A stretch of DNA of 64,000 nucleotides from PWQG01 sp050486205 (GTDB lineage: Bacteria; Pseudomonadota; Gammaproteobacteria; Pseudomonadales; Pseudohongiellaceae): NCBI GenBank assembly GCA_050486205.1, contig JBJHCW010000001.1, forward strand, positions 453,354-517,353, in the 5' to 3' direction. Position numbers and translations under genes: made by a program. Below the pieces are notes generated by a model. It saw only the letters and a list, made by a program, of their open reading frames with translations, made no database searches and had not been told where the DNA came from. Each line of letters begins with the position of its first letter. The stretch's first letter is position 1. Positions 35,325 to 44,720 of the stretch are shown piece after piece.

Positions 35325-36871
35325 ATCAGCTTCCAGGTTACCAGTTGCTTTTCAAGTGGCGCCAGTTGCTCCTTATATTGCCGGGCAATCCCAAGGGACC
35401 TGTCATTGAGGCCCTGGCGAACCTGGCTGGCACTGGCGCTGTGAATTTCCCGCGAGCCAAACCCGGAAGACAGTACGTCATCGCTCCATACCAGCCCGCA
35501 ATGCCCGTACAACTTGCGCCCGATCTCCCCGGGGTTCTGCACCAATGACTCATAATCCACGGTCAGCACGTGCCCGGGATACTGCTTTTGCCATTGCAGC
35601 ATCAGTTCAGTGTACAGCCGGTAGTAAGCCGCAATCTCTCCCTGGGTGTAGGACCAGGGTGCCACAGAGGCAAAAATGTGGCGGTAGAGCCCGAAACAGG
35701 CGTCCATGGGATTTTTCCGGATGTGCACAATCCTGGCATTGGGCAGGGCCCTGAGGATGGCACCAACAAAGCGGAAATTGAACGGATTCTTGTCAACAAC
35801 GCGTTGCCCGGCTGGCGCGCGTGCAGCCACTCTGTCCAGATACTCCCGGCCGGTCAGACCTGCGTCAAACCGCGGTAATTGTACCAGTTGCTCGTCTGAC
35901 AGCGCGTGCACCACCGGATGGGGTTTCGACAACAGTGCTTCGAAGTCGCGCAGCTCGCCTGGTGCGGCCATATCCCCGGAGCTGACCAGCAGCTGTTCTA
36001 TCAGTGTGGTACCTGAGCGTGGCAAACCCACTACAAATACCGGGCCATCGGCCGGTGCGTCCGGGACCTGATGCGCCTCACTGAATCCCTGCTGGATGGC
36101 GGCAAACACCCGCTCGTCATCCTCCAGGGAGTAACGCACCTGCGTGCGCTTGACCGAGTTCGCCTTGCTGTACCATTTGAACGCCTGCGCGTAGTCTCCG
36201 TCACGATGTGCAATGCTGCCACGCACATGATAGAAGTGCATTTTGCGCGGCTCATCAAGGCGCCAGTCCTGACAGTAACGCTCAATCTCCTGCTCCAGCT
36301 CCGGTGTAATACTCTCCGGGTCCACATCCATCAAGGACCAGTAGGCGCCACCGAAGGCCGGTTGCTGGCGTATCAGGCGACGAAGCTGCTTTTTTGCCAT
36401 CTCCACATCACCCAGCACGTTGCAGGCAACAGCAAGCATGTGGCGATATCGGCCCTCGGTGCCGTGCTGTGTCACCAACTGCTCGTAGTATCGCCGGGCT
36501 CTTGACCAGTCATCCATGCCAACCGCGCAGGCAGCGAGGGTATCGGTCGCCCAGCTGCTCTCATGCCGGGCAGACAGTCCCTGTTCCAGCACTGGCGCCA
36601 GCAGGCGGTAGTCCCCGCCGGGCAGCAGGCAGCGAGCATGCTGCGCCAGGGCCATCCCCGAAGCGGGATCCAGCGCCACCGCACGCGCACTTGCGTGTAC
36701 CGCCTCGTCATGGTCTGCCAGCGCCCTGGCGGCTTCACTGCGCGACAACCAGGCTCTGACCAGTGTCGGTTTTTCACGGGTGAGTTTCTTGCCCAGCTGC
36801 AGGGCTTGCGGAAATTTACGTTGCGCCAGCAAATTTTCCAGATCTTTCAGTTTTTCATCAATTCGGCTCAT
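35321..36871 (-). CDS. TPR-sulfotransferase fusion protein
   Basis: The 516-residue protein has N-terminal tetratricopeptide-like helices (about 1-240) and a C-terminal sulfotransferase domain (about 255-516). The PAPS 5'-phosphosulfate loop is GLPRSGTTLIEQLL; the 3'-phosphate region is HIRKNPMDACFGLYRHIF; VDYESLVQNPGE and the conserved PFNFRFVG occur as in other members. Such fusions are common in oceanic proteobacteria and sulfate unknown acceptors. ATG 36871 follows GGAGG. The downstream thioesterase gene is coupled by ATGA. Confidence 0.87.
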   Translation of the reverse strand: MSRIDEKLKDLENLLAQRKFPQALQLGKKLTREKPTLVRAWLSRSEAARALADHDEAVHASARAVALDPASGMALAQHARCLLPGGDYRLLAPVLEQGLSARHESSWATDTLAACAVGMDDWSRARRYYEQLVTQHGTEGRYRHMLAVACNVLGDVEMAKKQLRRLIRQQPAFGGAYWSLMDVDPESITPELEQEIERYCQDWRLDEPRKMHFYHVRGSIAHRDGDYAQAFKWYSKANSVKRTQVRYSLEDDERVFAAIQQGFSEAHQVPDAPADGPVFVVGLPRSGTTLIEQLLVSSGDMAAPGELRDFEALLSKPHPVVHALSDEQLVQLPRFDAGLTGREYLDRVAARAPAGQRVVDKNPFNFRFVGAILRALPNARIVHIRKNPMDACFGLYRHIFASVAPWSYTQGEIAAYYRLYTELMLQWQKQYPGHVLTVDYESLVQNPGEIGRKLYGHCGLVWSDDVLSSGFGSREIHSASASQVRQGLNDRSLGIARQYKEQLAPLEKQLVTWKLI

Positions 36872-36917
36872 TGGGCCTCCCTCGAACAACGGCACCGATT
36901 ATGCGGTGCTGGCACGC

Positions 36918-36949
36918 AAAAAAAAAGCCCGCATTGCTGCGGGCTTTTT
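36918..36949 (-). terminator. Rho-independent terminator of TonB receptor 2
   Basis: On the minus strand, a 7-base GC-rich stem (36927-36933 with 36938-36944, arms GCCCGCA/TGCGGGC) with a 4-base loop is followed by nine T residues. It lies 20 bases after the TonB receptor stop and 47 bases before the sulfotransferase start. The plus strand also has five T residues after the stem. Confidence 0.88.
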
Positions 36950-36968
36950 CAGTTTCGCGTGACTACCG

Positions 36969-39779
36969 TCAGAAGCTGAAGGCAATCCGGCCGTAGTAGA
37001 AGCGACCACGCGTATCGTACGTCCGCACGTCAGTGTTGTCGTTGAAACCTGAGTCGGAGAACGGCGGCTGACGATCGGTGATGTTGTCCACACCCAACGT
37101 AAAGCGTGCGTTGTAGGATTCTAGGTTATATGAGGCCTGGATATTGTGGATGGTCTGGCTGTTCACCGTACGCTCGGTGCCGCCCACGTTATACCACTGC
37201 GTCAAGGGCTCGGTTACCGAGTCAATGTAACGCATGGTGTAGGTTGCATCCCAGTTCTGGAAACTCCAGTTGGTGACGAAGTTCATGCGCCACTCCGGGA
37301 AGTTACCATCATGGTTATCCTCGAAACGACCGGCGTGCTCAATGACATCACCTGTTGCCAGCGTCTTGTCATAATTGCGCAGATACGCCACATCAGTGCC
37401 AAATGCAAACAGGCCGTAGTCAGTCGGCGGCAGGGTGTAACGAGCCGACAGATCAACACCGGATGCTTCCAGCTTGCCCACGTTGGCATTCAGGTTGTAG
37501 ATGAAAATGACATCACCCACCGTAGCACCTTGGCCAGGGCCCCAGCGATCAATCAGATCACAGTTGACGCCTGTGGCGTGACAGTTATTCAGGATGGTCT
37601 GGGCACCAATGGTAGAGATCGGACTGGTGATCTCGGTGTTCCAGTAATCCAGCGTCAGGGACAGGCCTTCCATCCAGCCGGGCTGATAGACAGCACCCAG
37701 CGTCCATATGTCGGCTTCTTCCGGCTCCAGCTCAGGGTTACCACCCGCACGTGTGGGCAACTGGATCAGGCCGGTGTTGTCATAACCACCAGCGGGCACG
37801 CCATCAGCCACACAGAACGGTGTCGGATCCTGGGCACAGGGGTCGGTCACGGTCGGGAAGGTGCTGAACTCACCCGCAAACAGTTCCGGCACCGAAGGCG
37901 CACGGAATGCCTGGGACACCGTGCCACGCAGCGTCAATTCATCATTGACTGCCCAGCGCAAACCCACCTTTGAGTTGGTGGTGCTGCCGAAGGTGTTGTA
38001 GCGCGAGTAGCGCGAAGCCAGACTCAACTCCAGCAGGTCCACGCCAACCATGTCGGCCAGCAGCGGTACGGCGAATTCGACATAGGCTTCCCGCACGTTG
38101 TAGGAACCCGAAGTTGCCTGGGACGAACCCGCGGTGGACACACCCAGCAACTGCAGTGAGTCAGGCTGGGAGAAACCACTCACGTGGCGACGCTCAAAAC
38201 CAAACGCCATACCCAGTTCACCAGCCGGCAGGTCCATGACGGGACCGGACATGTTGAACTGCACGCCATTCATGGCGTTGCCGCCCTGTGTCATCGAGAC
38301 GTAATTGCCACTGATGAACTGCAGCATCTCGTCGGTGATGGCTGAATCAGTGCCAGGCTCTCCGAACACGTTCAATGGCACACAACCGCTGATCACGCCA
38401 TCAGCTGTACCGTCGGTGGAGCAGAACAGGTTGCCGGCCGGATCCATATAGGTCGGGCCTACGGCCTCAGCCACACGCTCCAGTTGGAAATAACCCAGAT
38501 CGGTCACGCTGGCACTGTTCTCACCGTAGAAGGCCGAGGCATCCCAGAACCAGCTCTGGAATTCCCCTGTGAAGCCGGCAGTGATCTGATGCGTATTGGT
38601 CTCGTGTACCTGGTCACGACCGCCGGTCTCTTCCATGCGACGGCGCCAGTCAGTGATGACAGCTGTGTTACCGTCGGCATCACGCGGACCGAAGTTGATG
38701 TTGTAGTAGTTCAGGTCCGAATACGGTGCCGGCGTACCAAAAAACGCCAACGGTGCCAGCGGCTCCGGTGCAATCAGTCGCTGGGACTTGCGGCGTGTGT
38801 ACATGGCTTCGGCATTGAACTCTACGTTGCGGATCTGTCCCCAGTCACCCATGTCGTAGCGACCGAAACCACTGAAGCCCCAACGCTCGTTGGGTGTCTG
38901 GTGGTAGTTGGCGGGCGCGTAGTTATAGGGATCATTGGCGCCATCATAAGCACGGAAAGCACCGTACTCAGGACCACGCGTTACCGCCCCCATACCGGGC
39001 ACGTTGTAAAAACCCCACGGTGGTGCGGACGAGCCACCGGTGTCCTGGCCAGTCGGATCCCAGTACGGGTTGTGCCAGATTTCAACTTCCGAGAACTGAC
39101 GGTCACCGGCCCAGATGGGTTTCTGCTCGGTGTAATAACCGTTGACAATAAAATTGCCACGATCGCTGGCCGTGCCAAAGCTGAACTCAGCCGTGCTCTG
39201 GTCACCGTCCCGCTCACTGGTCTGACCGTGTGTCACACTCAGATCAACGCCTTCAAAGTCCTGACGGGTGATGATGTTGACCACACCGGCCACGGCATCG
39301 GAGCCGTAAACCGACGAAGCGCCATCTTTCAGCACTTCAACACGCTCGATCATGTTCATCGGAATGTTGTTCAGGTCAACGGTGGAGTTTGCGCCGAGAC
39401 CGGATGGAACCGCCCGACGACCATTGACCAGTACCAGGGTACGTGAGGAGCCCAGTCCGCGCAGCGAGAAGTTCACCGCACCGGAGCCACCGTTGTTGAC
39501 CTGGGTGTTGGTTGCAGCACCGGCCGAGTACGGGATCTGTTGCAGCACGTCACCGATACTGGTGAAGCTCTGTGCCTGCAGCTCGCTGCGATCAAGCACG
39601 CTGACAGGGTTGGCACCGGCAAGATCCGGACGACGGATCCGTGAACCGGTGACCACCACCTCTTCCAGCATGTCGGCGCCAGCGCCGGCAGGCTGTGACA
39701 GTGCCTGTTGTGGGAGTATTCCAGCGGCACCAAGACCGATGATGCCGCTAATAGCTATAGAAAGGCTGGTTTTCTTCAT
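36969..39779 (-). CDS. Large TonB-dependent outer-membrane receptor
   Basis: The 936-residue receptor has a signal peptide (MKKTSLSIAISGIIGLGAAG, cleavage near ALSQ), a TonB box EEVVVTGSRIRRPDL, plug (about 45-165, with RVEVLKDGASSVYGSDAVAG) and a long barrel ending RIAFSF. Extra length versus siderophore receptors comes from extended loops, several with paired Cys. This subtype is abundant in marine proteobacteria and often takes up polymers, peptides or sterol-like compounds; the ligand is unknown. AGGG precedes the ATG. A perfect dyad lies in its upstream region. Confidence 0.92.
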   Translation of the reverse strand: MKKTSLSIAISGIIGLGAAGILPQQALSQPAGAGADMLEEVVVTGSRIRRPDLAGANPVSVLDRSELQAQSFTSIGDVLQQIPYSAGAATNTQVNNGGSGAVNFSLRGLGSSRTLVLVNGRRAVPSGLGANSTVDLNNIPMNMIERVEVLKDGASSVYGSDAVAGVVNIITRQDFEGVDLSVTHGQTSERDGDQSTAEFSFGTASDRGNFIVNGYYTEQKPIWAGDRQFSEVEIWHNPYWDPTGQDTGGSSAPPWGFYNVPGMGAVTRGPEYGAFRAYDGANDPYNYAPANYHQTPNERWGFSGFGRYDMGDWGQIRNVEFNAEAMYTRRKSQRLIAPEPLAPLAFFGTPAPYSDLNYYNINFGPRDADGNTAVITDWRRRMEETGGRDQVHETNTHQITAGFTGEFQSWFWDASAFYGENSASVTDLGYFQLERVAEAVGPTYMDPAGNLFCSTDGTADGVISGCVPLNVFGEPGTDSAITDEMLQFISGNYVSMTQGGNAMNGVQFNMSGPVMDLPAGELGMAFGFERRHVSGFSQPDSLQLLGVSTAGSSQATSGSYNVREAYVEFAVPLLADMVGVDLLELSLASRYSRYNTFGSTTNSKVGLRWAVNDELTLRGTVSQAFRAPSVPELFAGEFSTFPTVTDPCAQDPTPFCVADGVPAGGYDNTGLIQLPTRAGGNPELEPEEADIWTLGAVYQPGWMEGLSLTLDYWNTEITSPISTIGAQTILNNCHATGVNCDLIDRWGPGQGATVGDVIFIYNLNANVGKLEASGVDLSARYTLPPTDYGLFAFGTDVAYLRNYDKTLATGDVIEHAGRFEDNHDGNFPEWRMNFVTNWSFQNWDATYTMRYIDSVTEPLTQWYNVGGTERTVNSQTIHNIQASYNLESYNARFTLGVDNITDRQPPFSDSGFNDNTDVRTYDTRGRFYYGRIAFSF

Positions 39780-39817
39780 AGAAGATGCCCTCGATTTGTA
39801 GTAGGAGTATTTTTATG

Positions 39818-39851
39818 TGGGTTACACACTTACACCGGGCTTTTTAACCCA
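39818..39851. promoter_or_regulatory. Dyad TGGGTTA-N20-TAACCCA upstream of TonB receptor 2
   Basis: Exact 7-base inverted arms at 39818-39824 and 39845-39851 are separated by 20 bases, 38 to 72 bases before the receptor start. It may be an operator spanning two helical turns or a stem in the mRNA leader. The symmetry is observed; the role is inferred. Confidence 0.4.
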
Positions 39852-40047
39852 ACAGCGCACATAAAGCAATCATTCTTCACATTTTCTTGACAGGATGTCA
39901 CAGCATTTGATGCCTTGATTTACAATCACTTGAACGCAATCGACCGATGACAGGCCAACACAGACGGATGAACTTGTTACAACTGTGACACTGGCATACG
40001 CTATTGTTCTGGCGCAAAAAAAAACATCATCTTATGGAGAAGCACTC

Positions 40048-41283
40048 ATGACCAGACTATCCACGGAAGCGCACACAGCTCCTGTAAACCCGGCGCAGCC
40101 AGGGCGGGGCATTTGTGGCCTGCCTGATTTACGGGCACTGGCAGCCGGCATCCTGCTGCTGGCAGGGCTGCCGCTGACGCAGGCGGCACAGGCCGATGAA
40201 TCGGTCGATTACAGTGATGTCGACAACTGGTTGTGCCGACCGGACAATCTGCGCGCCTGTGACGTCGACATGACCACCACGGTCATTCACCCTGATGGCA
40301 CGCTGCAGCAGGAGATGTTCGCGCATAATCCCGGCGCGGCGGTTGACTGCTTCTACATTTACCCGACGGTGTCGCAGGACCCCACCGCCAACAGCGACAT
40401 GATACCAGGTGAATCGGAACTCAATGTCATCCGGAGCCAGTTTGCCCGGCTTGGCAGTGAATGCCGCCTGTTCGCACCCATGTACCGACAGGTCACACTG
40501 ACGGCACTGCGTGCCGGGATGAGTGGCGGCGAACCAATGGTGCCGGACCGGGAAATGCCGTACAACGACGTGGTCAATGCCTGGAACCACTACATGGAGA
40601 ACCACAACCAGGGCCGCGGTGTGGTCATCATTGGTCACTCCCAGGGCGCTGGTGTGCTGACGCGCATGATTGCCAACAACATCGAGGGCACACCCCAGCA
40701 GGATCAGATCATTTCGGCCATGATCATCGGCAGCAATGTGCAGGTGCCTGAAGGGGCACTGACCGGCGGCTCCTTCCGCCGGATGCCATTGTGTCAGTCA
40801 GGTGACGAAACCGGCTGCGTGGTGGCTTACGTATCCTATCGCTCCGATGTGCCGCCACCGGCGAATGCACTTTTCGGTCGCCACACCAACTCGAATCGTA
40901 TTGCCTGCACCCATCCGGGGCAGCTGGCACGTGGCACCGACGAATTGCACGCCTATCTGAGCAACCAGGCGGCAGCCGGCTTCGATTCGACCGGACCCGG
41001 CGCCTGGACCACCACAGGCGAGACTGTGGAAACACCGTTTGTGACCTTGCCCGGAATGCTGACGGGTGAGTGTGTGGAGCGTGACGGATTTTCCTATCTG
41101 GAGGTCACCGTGAATGCTGATACAGGCGACGCGCGCACCAACGAGATCAGCGGTGACGTGATGAATCCGGACGGAACCATCAATGAAGGCTGGGGGCTGC
41201 ACCTGATCGATGTAAACCTGGCCATGGGCGACCTGACCCAACTGGTTGCACGCCAGGGACGGGCCTGGTTGTCGCAGCAATAG
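40048..41283 (+). CDS. DUF3089 family lipase-like exported protein
   Basis: The 411-residue protein has a signal peptide (LAAGILLLAGLPLTQAAQA) and a DUF3089 alpha/beta-hydrolase domain. FYIYPTVSQDP, NDVVNAWNHYMENHNQGR and the nucleophile elbow GHSQGAGVL are typical, with a later conserved His in GWGLHLIDVNLAMG. It is probably a periplasmic or secreted esterase with unknown substrate. ATG 40048 follows GGAG. It is divergent from TonB receptor 2, suggesting a hydrolysis-plus-uptake pair (inference). A strong terminator follows. Confidence 0.85.
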   Translation: MTRLSTEAHTAPVNPAQPGRGICGLPDLRALAAGILLLAGLPLTQAAQADESVDYSDVDNWLCRPDNLRACDVDMTTTVIHPDGTLQQEMFAHNPGAAVDCFYIYPTVSQDPTANSDMIPGESELNVIRSQFARLGSECRLFAPMYRQVTLTALRAGMSGGEPMVPDREMPYNDVVNAWNHYMENHNQGRGVVIIGHSQGAGVLTRMIANNIEGTPQQDQIISAMIIGSNVQVPEGALTGGSFRRMPLCQSGDETGCVVAYVSYRSDVPPPANALFGRHTNSNRIACTHPGQLARGTDELHAYLSNQAAAGFDSTGPGAWTTTGETVETPFVTLPGMLTGECVERDGFSYLEVTVNADTGDARTNEISGDVMNPDGTINEGWGLHLIDVNLAMGDLTQLVARQGRAWLSQQ

Positions 41284-41317
41284 GCAAACGCGTTTGAGCA
41301 AGAAACAAACGAGAAAC

Positions 41318-41355
41318 AAAAAAGGCACCGGTCAGAAACCGGTGCCTTTTTGTTT
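41318..41355. terminator. Bidirectional rho-independent terminator
   Basis: A 9-base perfect stem (GGCACCGGT at 41324-41332 with ACCGGTGCC at 41338-41346) and a 5-base loop is followed on the plus strand by TTTTTGTTTTG, and on the minus strand by six T residues. It ends the DUF3089 gene from one side and can end the tRNA-Thr transcript from the other. Confidence 0.92.
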
Positions 41356-41431
41356 TGTTTTGCCTGTCTGTTTGTCCGCGCTTTCCGCGCCTGCCTGAAC
41401 CCGGCGGGCATGGCCGGGATGGCATGAAATA

Positions 41432-41509
<78 letters not shown>

Positions 41510-41552
41510 CTTTCCTGACACGAGCACACAAGTTACTGCAGTCAGGGCGCGC

Positions 41553-41581
41553 ATACTACCAGCGTTTGAAAAACCTGACAA
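41553..41581 (-). promoter_or_regulatory. Promoter of tRNA-Thr
   Basis: On the minus strand, TTGTCA (-35, 41581-41576) and TAGTAT (-10, 41558-41553) are separated by 17 bases and followed by a GC-rich discriminator GCGCGCCC, which is typical of stringently controlled stable-RNA promoters. The start would be near 41546, about 36 bases before the mature tRNA. Confidence 0.6.
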
Positions 41582-41674
41582 GATGGCACAAACAGATTTT
41601 TACACTGCCCCGAATGCAGCTGATTGAACGCTGTGGGGATATACGTTAGCTTACGTAAACCGCAGGAGGTAGCA

Positions 41675-43336
41675 GTGGCAACGGACAAAGATGGCAGCAG
41701 TGACGGAAGCGACAACAGCTCGGCACTGGAACGGATAGCCAATACGATTCGCGCACAGGGCATACGCATCAGCGACCTGCTGGCGCAGGACCCGGATCGG
41801 GTGACGAACTACAGCCTGGACGCTGCCGGTATCCACCTGGATTACTCGCGCCACCTGCTGACAGACGAAGCCTGGCATCACCTGTGCGGCCTGGCCGATG
41901 ACTGCCAGCTTGAGCAGGCGGTTGCTGCCATGTACGCCGGCGACATTGTCAATCCCACTGAGCGCCGCAGTGCGCTGCATGTTGCCCTGCGCGGGCACTG
42001 TCCGGACAATCGCCCGGAAATTCCCGGACAGGTAACAGAAACCCTGGCACAGATGCAACGCATCAGCGAAGCGCTTCGCAGCGGCCAGTGGATCGGGGCC
42101 GACGGGCAACGCATCAGCGACATCGTCAACATCGGCATCGGCGGCTCCGACCTTGGACCCTCGATGGTCAATACGGCCCTGCGACACTGGTCCACATCAG
42201 CCGTCAGCTGTCACTTTGTGTCCAATGTTGATCCGGTCCACCTTGAGCAGACCTTGCGAGGCCTGGATCCGGCCACAACCCTGTTCATCATCGCATCAAA
42301 ATCCTTTACCACGCTGGAAACCATGGAGAATGCCCGGTCTGCCCGAGACTGGCTCGGCGCCGCTTTCAAGGATCCGCAGGCCATGCAGCAACACTTCCTG
42401 GCTGTCAGCGCCCGCCCCGACAGGGCCGTGGATTTTGGCATCCACGCCGACAATGTCCTGCCCCTGCAGGACTGGGTCGGGGGCAGATTCTCCCTGTGGT
42501 CAGCGATTGGACTGCCCGTGGCCATCAGCATTGGCATGACTGCCTTTCGCGAACTGCTGGCCGGGGCACAGGACATGGACAGGCACTTCCTGGACGCCCC
42601 GCCCGCACAGAACATGCCGGTCGTACTTGCCCTGCTGGCAGTCTGGTACAGCCGTTACTGGCATTGCCAGTCACAGGTCGTTCTGCCCTACGCACAATCT
42701 TTGGACCTGTTTCCACGCTATCTGCAGCAACTTGAAATGGAGAGTCTGGGCAAGTCAGTTGATATCGCTGGACGGGCAGTCGCGTTTACCACCGGCCAGG
42801 TGATCTGGGGCAGCGCTGGCACCAACGGCCAGCACTCATTCCATCAACTGCTGCATCAGGGCACCGTGCTGGTGCCAGCCGACTTCATTGCCATTGCCAA
42901 CAGTCACACCGGCGACTGCCCTCGACAGCACCAACATCTGCTGGCCAATTGCCTGGCCCAGGGTCAGGCACTGATGAGCGGCAACAGTCGCCAGAGCGTA
43001 GAGCGCAACCTGACGGCCGATGGCATGAACAGCGATCATGCACGACTGATGGCGCCACACAGGGCCGTGCCCGGCAACAAACCGAGCAGCACACTGTTAT
43101 TGCATTCGCTGACACCACGATCCCTGGGTGCACTGACAGCGCTGTATGAACACAAGGTCTACGCACAGAGTATACTGTGTCACATCAATGCCTTTGATCA
43201 GTGGGGCGTTGAAATCGGCAAACAGCTTAGCGGGCCGCTTTACAGGGCCCTGAGCGACGGCGAGCAGCCGGATAATCTGGATGCCTCCACCAGGGCCCTT
43301 GTCACACATTGCCAGAAGCTGCAGATCCATGACTGA
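41675..43336 (+). CDS. pgi: Glucose-6-phosphate isomerase
   Basis: The 553-residue enzyme interconverts glucose 6-phosphate and fructose 6-phosphate. Signatures are IVNIGIGGSDLGPSMV, the substrate-phosphate loop in FIIASKSFTTLET, the catalytic region VGGRFSLWSAIGLPVAI, and GTNGQHSFHQLLHQGT. GTG 41675 is chosen because a perfect AGGAGG lies six bases upstream; the frame is open farther. It overlaps the RimB-RimK fusion gene by eight bases. Confidence 0.95.
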   Translation: MATDKDGSSDGSDNSSALERIANTIRAQGIRISDLLAQDPDRVTNYSLDAAGIHLDYSRHLLTDEAWHHLCGLADDCQLEQAVAAMYAGDIVNPTERRSALHVALRGHCPDNRPEIPGQVTETLAQMQRISEALRSGQWIGADGQRISDIVNIGIGGSDLGPSMVNTALRHWSTSAVSCHFVSNVDPVHLEQTLRGLDPATTLFIIASKSFTTLETMENARSARDWLGAAFKDPQAMQQHFLAVSARPDRAVDFGIHADNVLPLQDWVGGRFSLWSAIGLPVAISIGMTAFRELLAGAQDMDRHFLDAPPAQNMPVVLALLAVWYSRYWHCQSQVVLPYAQSLDLFPRYLQQLEMESLGKSVDIAGRAVAFTTGQVIWGSAGTNGQHSFHQLLHQGTVLVPADFIAIANSHTGDCPRQHQHLLANCLAQGQALMSGNSRQSVERNLTADGMNSDHARLMAPHRAVPGNKPSSTLLLHSLTPRSLGALTALYEHKVYAQSILCHINAFDQWGVEIGKQLSGPLYRALSDGEQPDNLDASTRALVTHCQKLQIHD

Positions 43337-44720
43337 ACATTCGGACAAGACAATCATCGGCAGCGAAGAATGGTGCGCCCTGCCTGCACTGGGGATTCCT
43401 GCGATCAAGGTGCGCGTGGACTCTGGCGCCAAGACATCTTCACTGCATGCATTCAACATCCGTCAGTTCCGCCGCGGCGGCACCATCTGGGTCGGTTTTG
43501 AGGTACATCCGGTGCAGAAGAACCGCCGCACGATTGTGCGCTGTGAAGCCGAAGTGGTGGACAAGCGTATCGTCAAGAGTTCCAGTGGTATCGGCGAAAA
43601 ACGCTATGTGGTGCGCACCACGCTGCAATTCAGTGATCAACAGTGGCCGGTAGAACTCACGCTGACCAACCGCGACTCCATGGGCTATCGTATGCTGCTT
43701 GGGCGTGAGGCCATGATCGGGCGCCTGCTTGTGGACCCTGCAGCGGCGTTTCTTGGTGGTCACCGCAAGGAACAGGACATACAGTCACTGTACAAGGATC
43801 ACACACGCGAGGCGGCCGGGCTGCGCATTGGTTTGCTGGCAAGCAATCCCCAGCTGCCCAGCAACCAGCGACTGCTCGAAGCGGGTGAAGAGCGAGGCCA
43901 CCGGGTGCATTTCTATGACATCCGGCACTGCTACATGAAGCTGGATGCCGAACACCCGGAAGTGCACTACCGCGGCGGGCGCCTGCTGAACACCCTGGAT
44001 GCGGTGATTCCGCGCATCAAACCAGGGCTCACTTTTTACGGTTGCGCGCTGGTGCGTCAGTTCGAGAGCCTGGGTATTCCCTCGCTCAACAGCGCCGCCG
44101 CCATTGGACATTCGCGCGACACCCTGTACTCCCTGCAGCTGCTGCTGCAAAACGGCCTGGACATTCCGACCACCGGTTTTGCCGACAGCCCGCTTGATAC
44201 CGAGGACCTTATCGACATGGTCAATGGTGCTCCGCTGCTGGTCAAGTTGCTGGAGGGGCTGCAGGGCCGTGGCATCATGCTCGCGGAAAACCGGGCCACC
44301 GGCGAAAGCCTGATCAATGCCCTGCGCTCATTGCAGACACATCTGCTGGTCCAGGAGTTTATCCGCGAAGCCGATGGTCATGACCTGAGACTGCTGGTCG
44401 TCGACAACAAGGTGGTCGCCAGCATGCAGCGCCATGCCGCTGCCGGCAAATTTCCCAGCACACGAAACGCAGCGGTCAGCGCAGTACGCATAACAACACA
44501 GGAGCGCCGCATGGCGCTGAAAGCGGCCAGGGTCATAGGCCTGAAAGTGGCCGGCGTGGACATCATCCGGTCCAACCGTGGCCCACTTCTGCTGGGTGTT
44601 GACCCGGCCCCGGGGCTGGAACAGGTGGAGGATGTCAGCGGCAAGGACATTGCAGGCAGCATGATCAGCGCAGTTGAAAAGCTGGCAGGCTGGAAGCGGC
44701 CGCTGGCCAGGCCGGTATGA
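43329..44720 (+). CDS. RimB-like retropepsin domain fused to RimK-like ATP-grasp ligase
   Basis: The 463-residue protein joins two domains. Residues about 10-145 match the ATP-dependent zinc protease/RimB family: the aspartyl motif VDSGAKTSSLHA (31-41), VVRTTLQF and NRDSMGYRMLLGREAM. Residues about 165-455 match the RimK ATP-grasp ligase: IGLLASNPQLPSNQRLLEAG, NSAAAIGHSRDTLYSLQLL, PLLVKLLEGLQGRGIMLAE, and VAGVDIIRSNRGPLLLGVD. RimK adds glutamates to ribosomal protein S6, and RimB trims them in pseudomonads. Having both in one chain is notable. ATG 43329 overlaps the pgi stop; the next gene overlaps by four bases. Confidence 0.88.
   Translation: MTEHSDKTIIGSEEWCALPALGIPAIKVRVDSGAKTSSLHAFNIRQFRRGGTIWVGFEVHPVQKNRRTIVRCEAEVVDKRIVKSSSGIGEKRYVVRTTLQFSDQQWPVELTLTNRDSMGYRMLLGREAMIGRLLVDPAAAFLGGHRKEQDIQSLYKDHTREAAGLRIGLLASNPQLPSNQRLLEAGEERGHRVHFYDIRHCYMKLDAEHPEVHYRGGRLLNTLDAVIPRIKPGLTFYGCALVRQFESLGIPSLNSAAAIGHSRDTLYSLQLLLQNGLDIPTTGFADSPLDTEDLIDMVNGAPLLVKLLEGLQGRGIMLAENRATGESLINALRSLQTHLLVQEFIREADGHDLRLLVVDNKVVASMQRHAAAGKFPSTRNAAVSAVRITTQERRMALKAARVIGLKVAGVDIIRSNRGPLLLGVDPAPGLEQVEDVSGKDIAGSMISAVEKLAGWKRPLARPV

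Noticed and set aside
38484..39446. Plus-strand frame of 320 codons opposite TonB receptor 2
   Set aside because: Antisense shadow of the receptor barrel; no signal peptide or motif.
39887..39926. Promoter made of TTGACA (39887-39892) and TACAAT (39921-39926) for the DUF3089 gene
   Set aside because: The spacer is 28 bases, far from the 16-18 needed.
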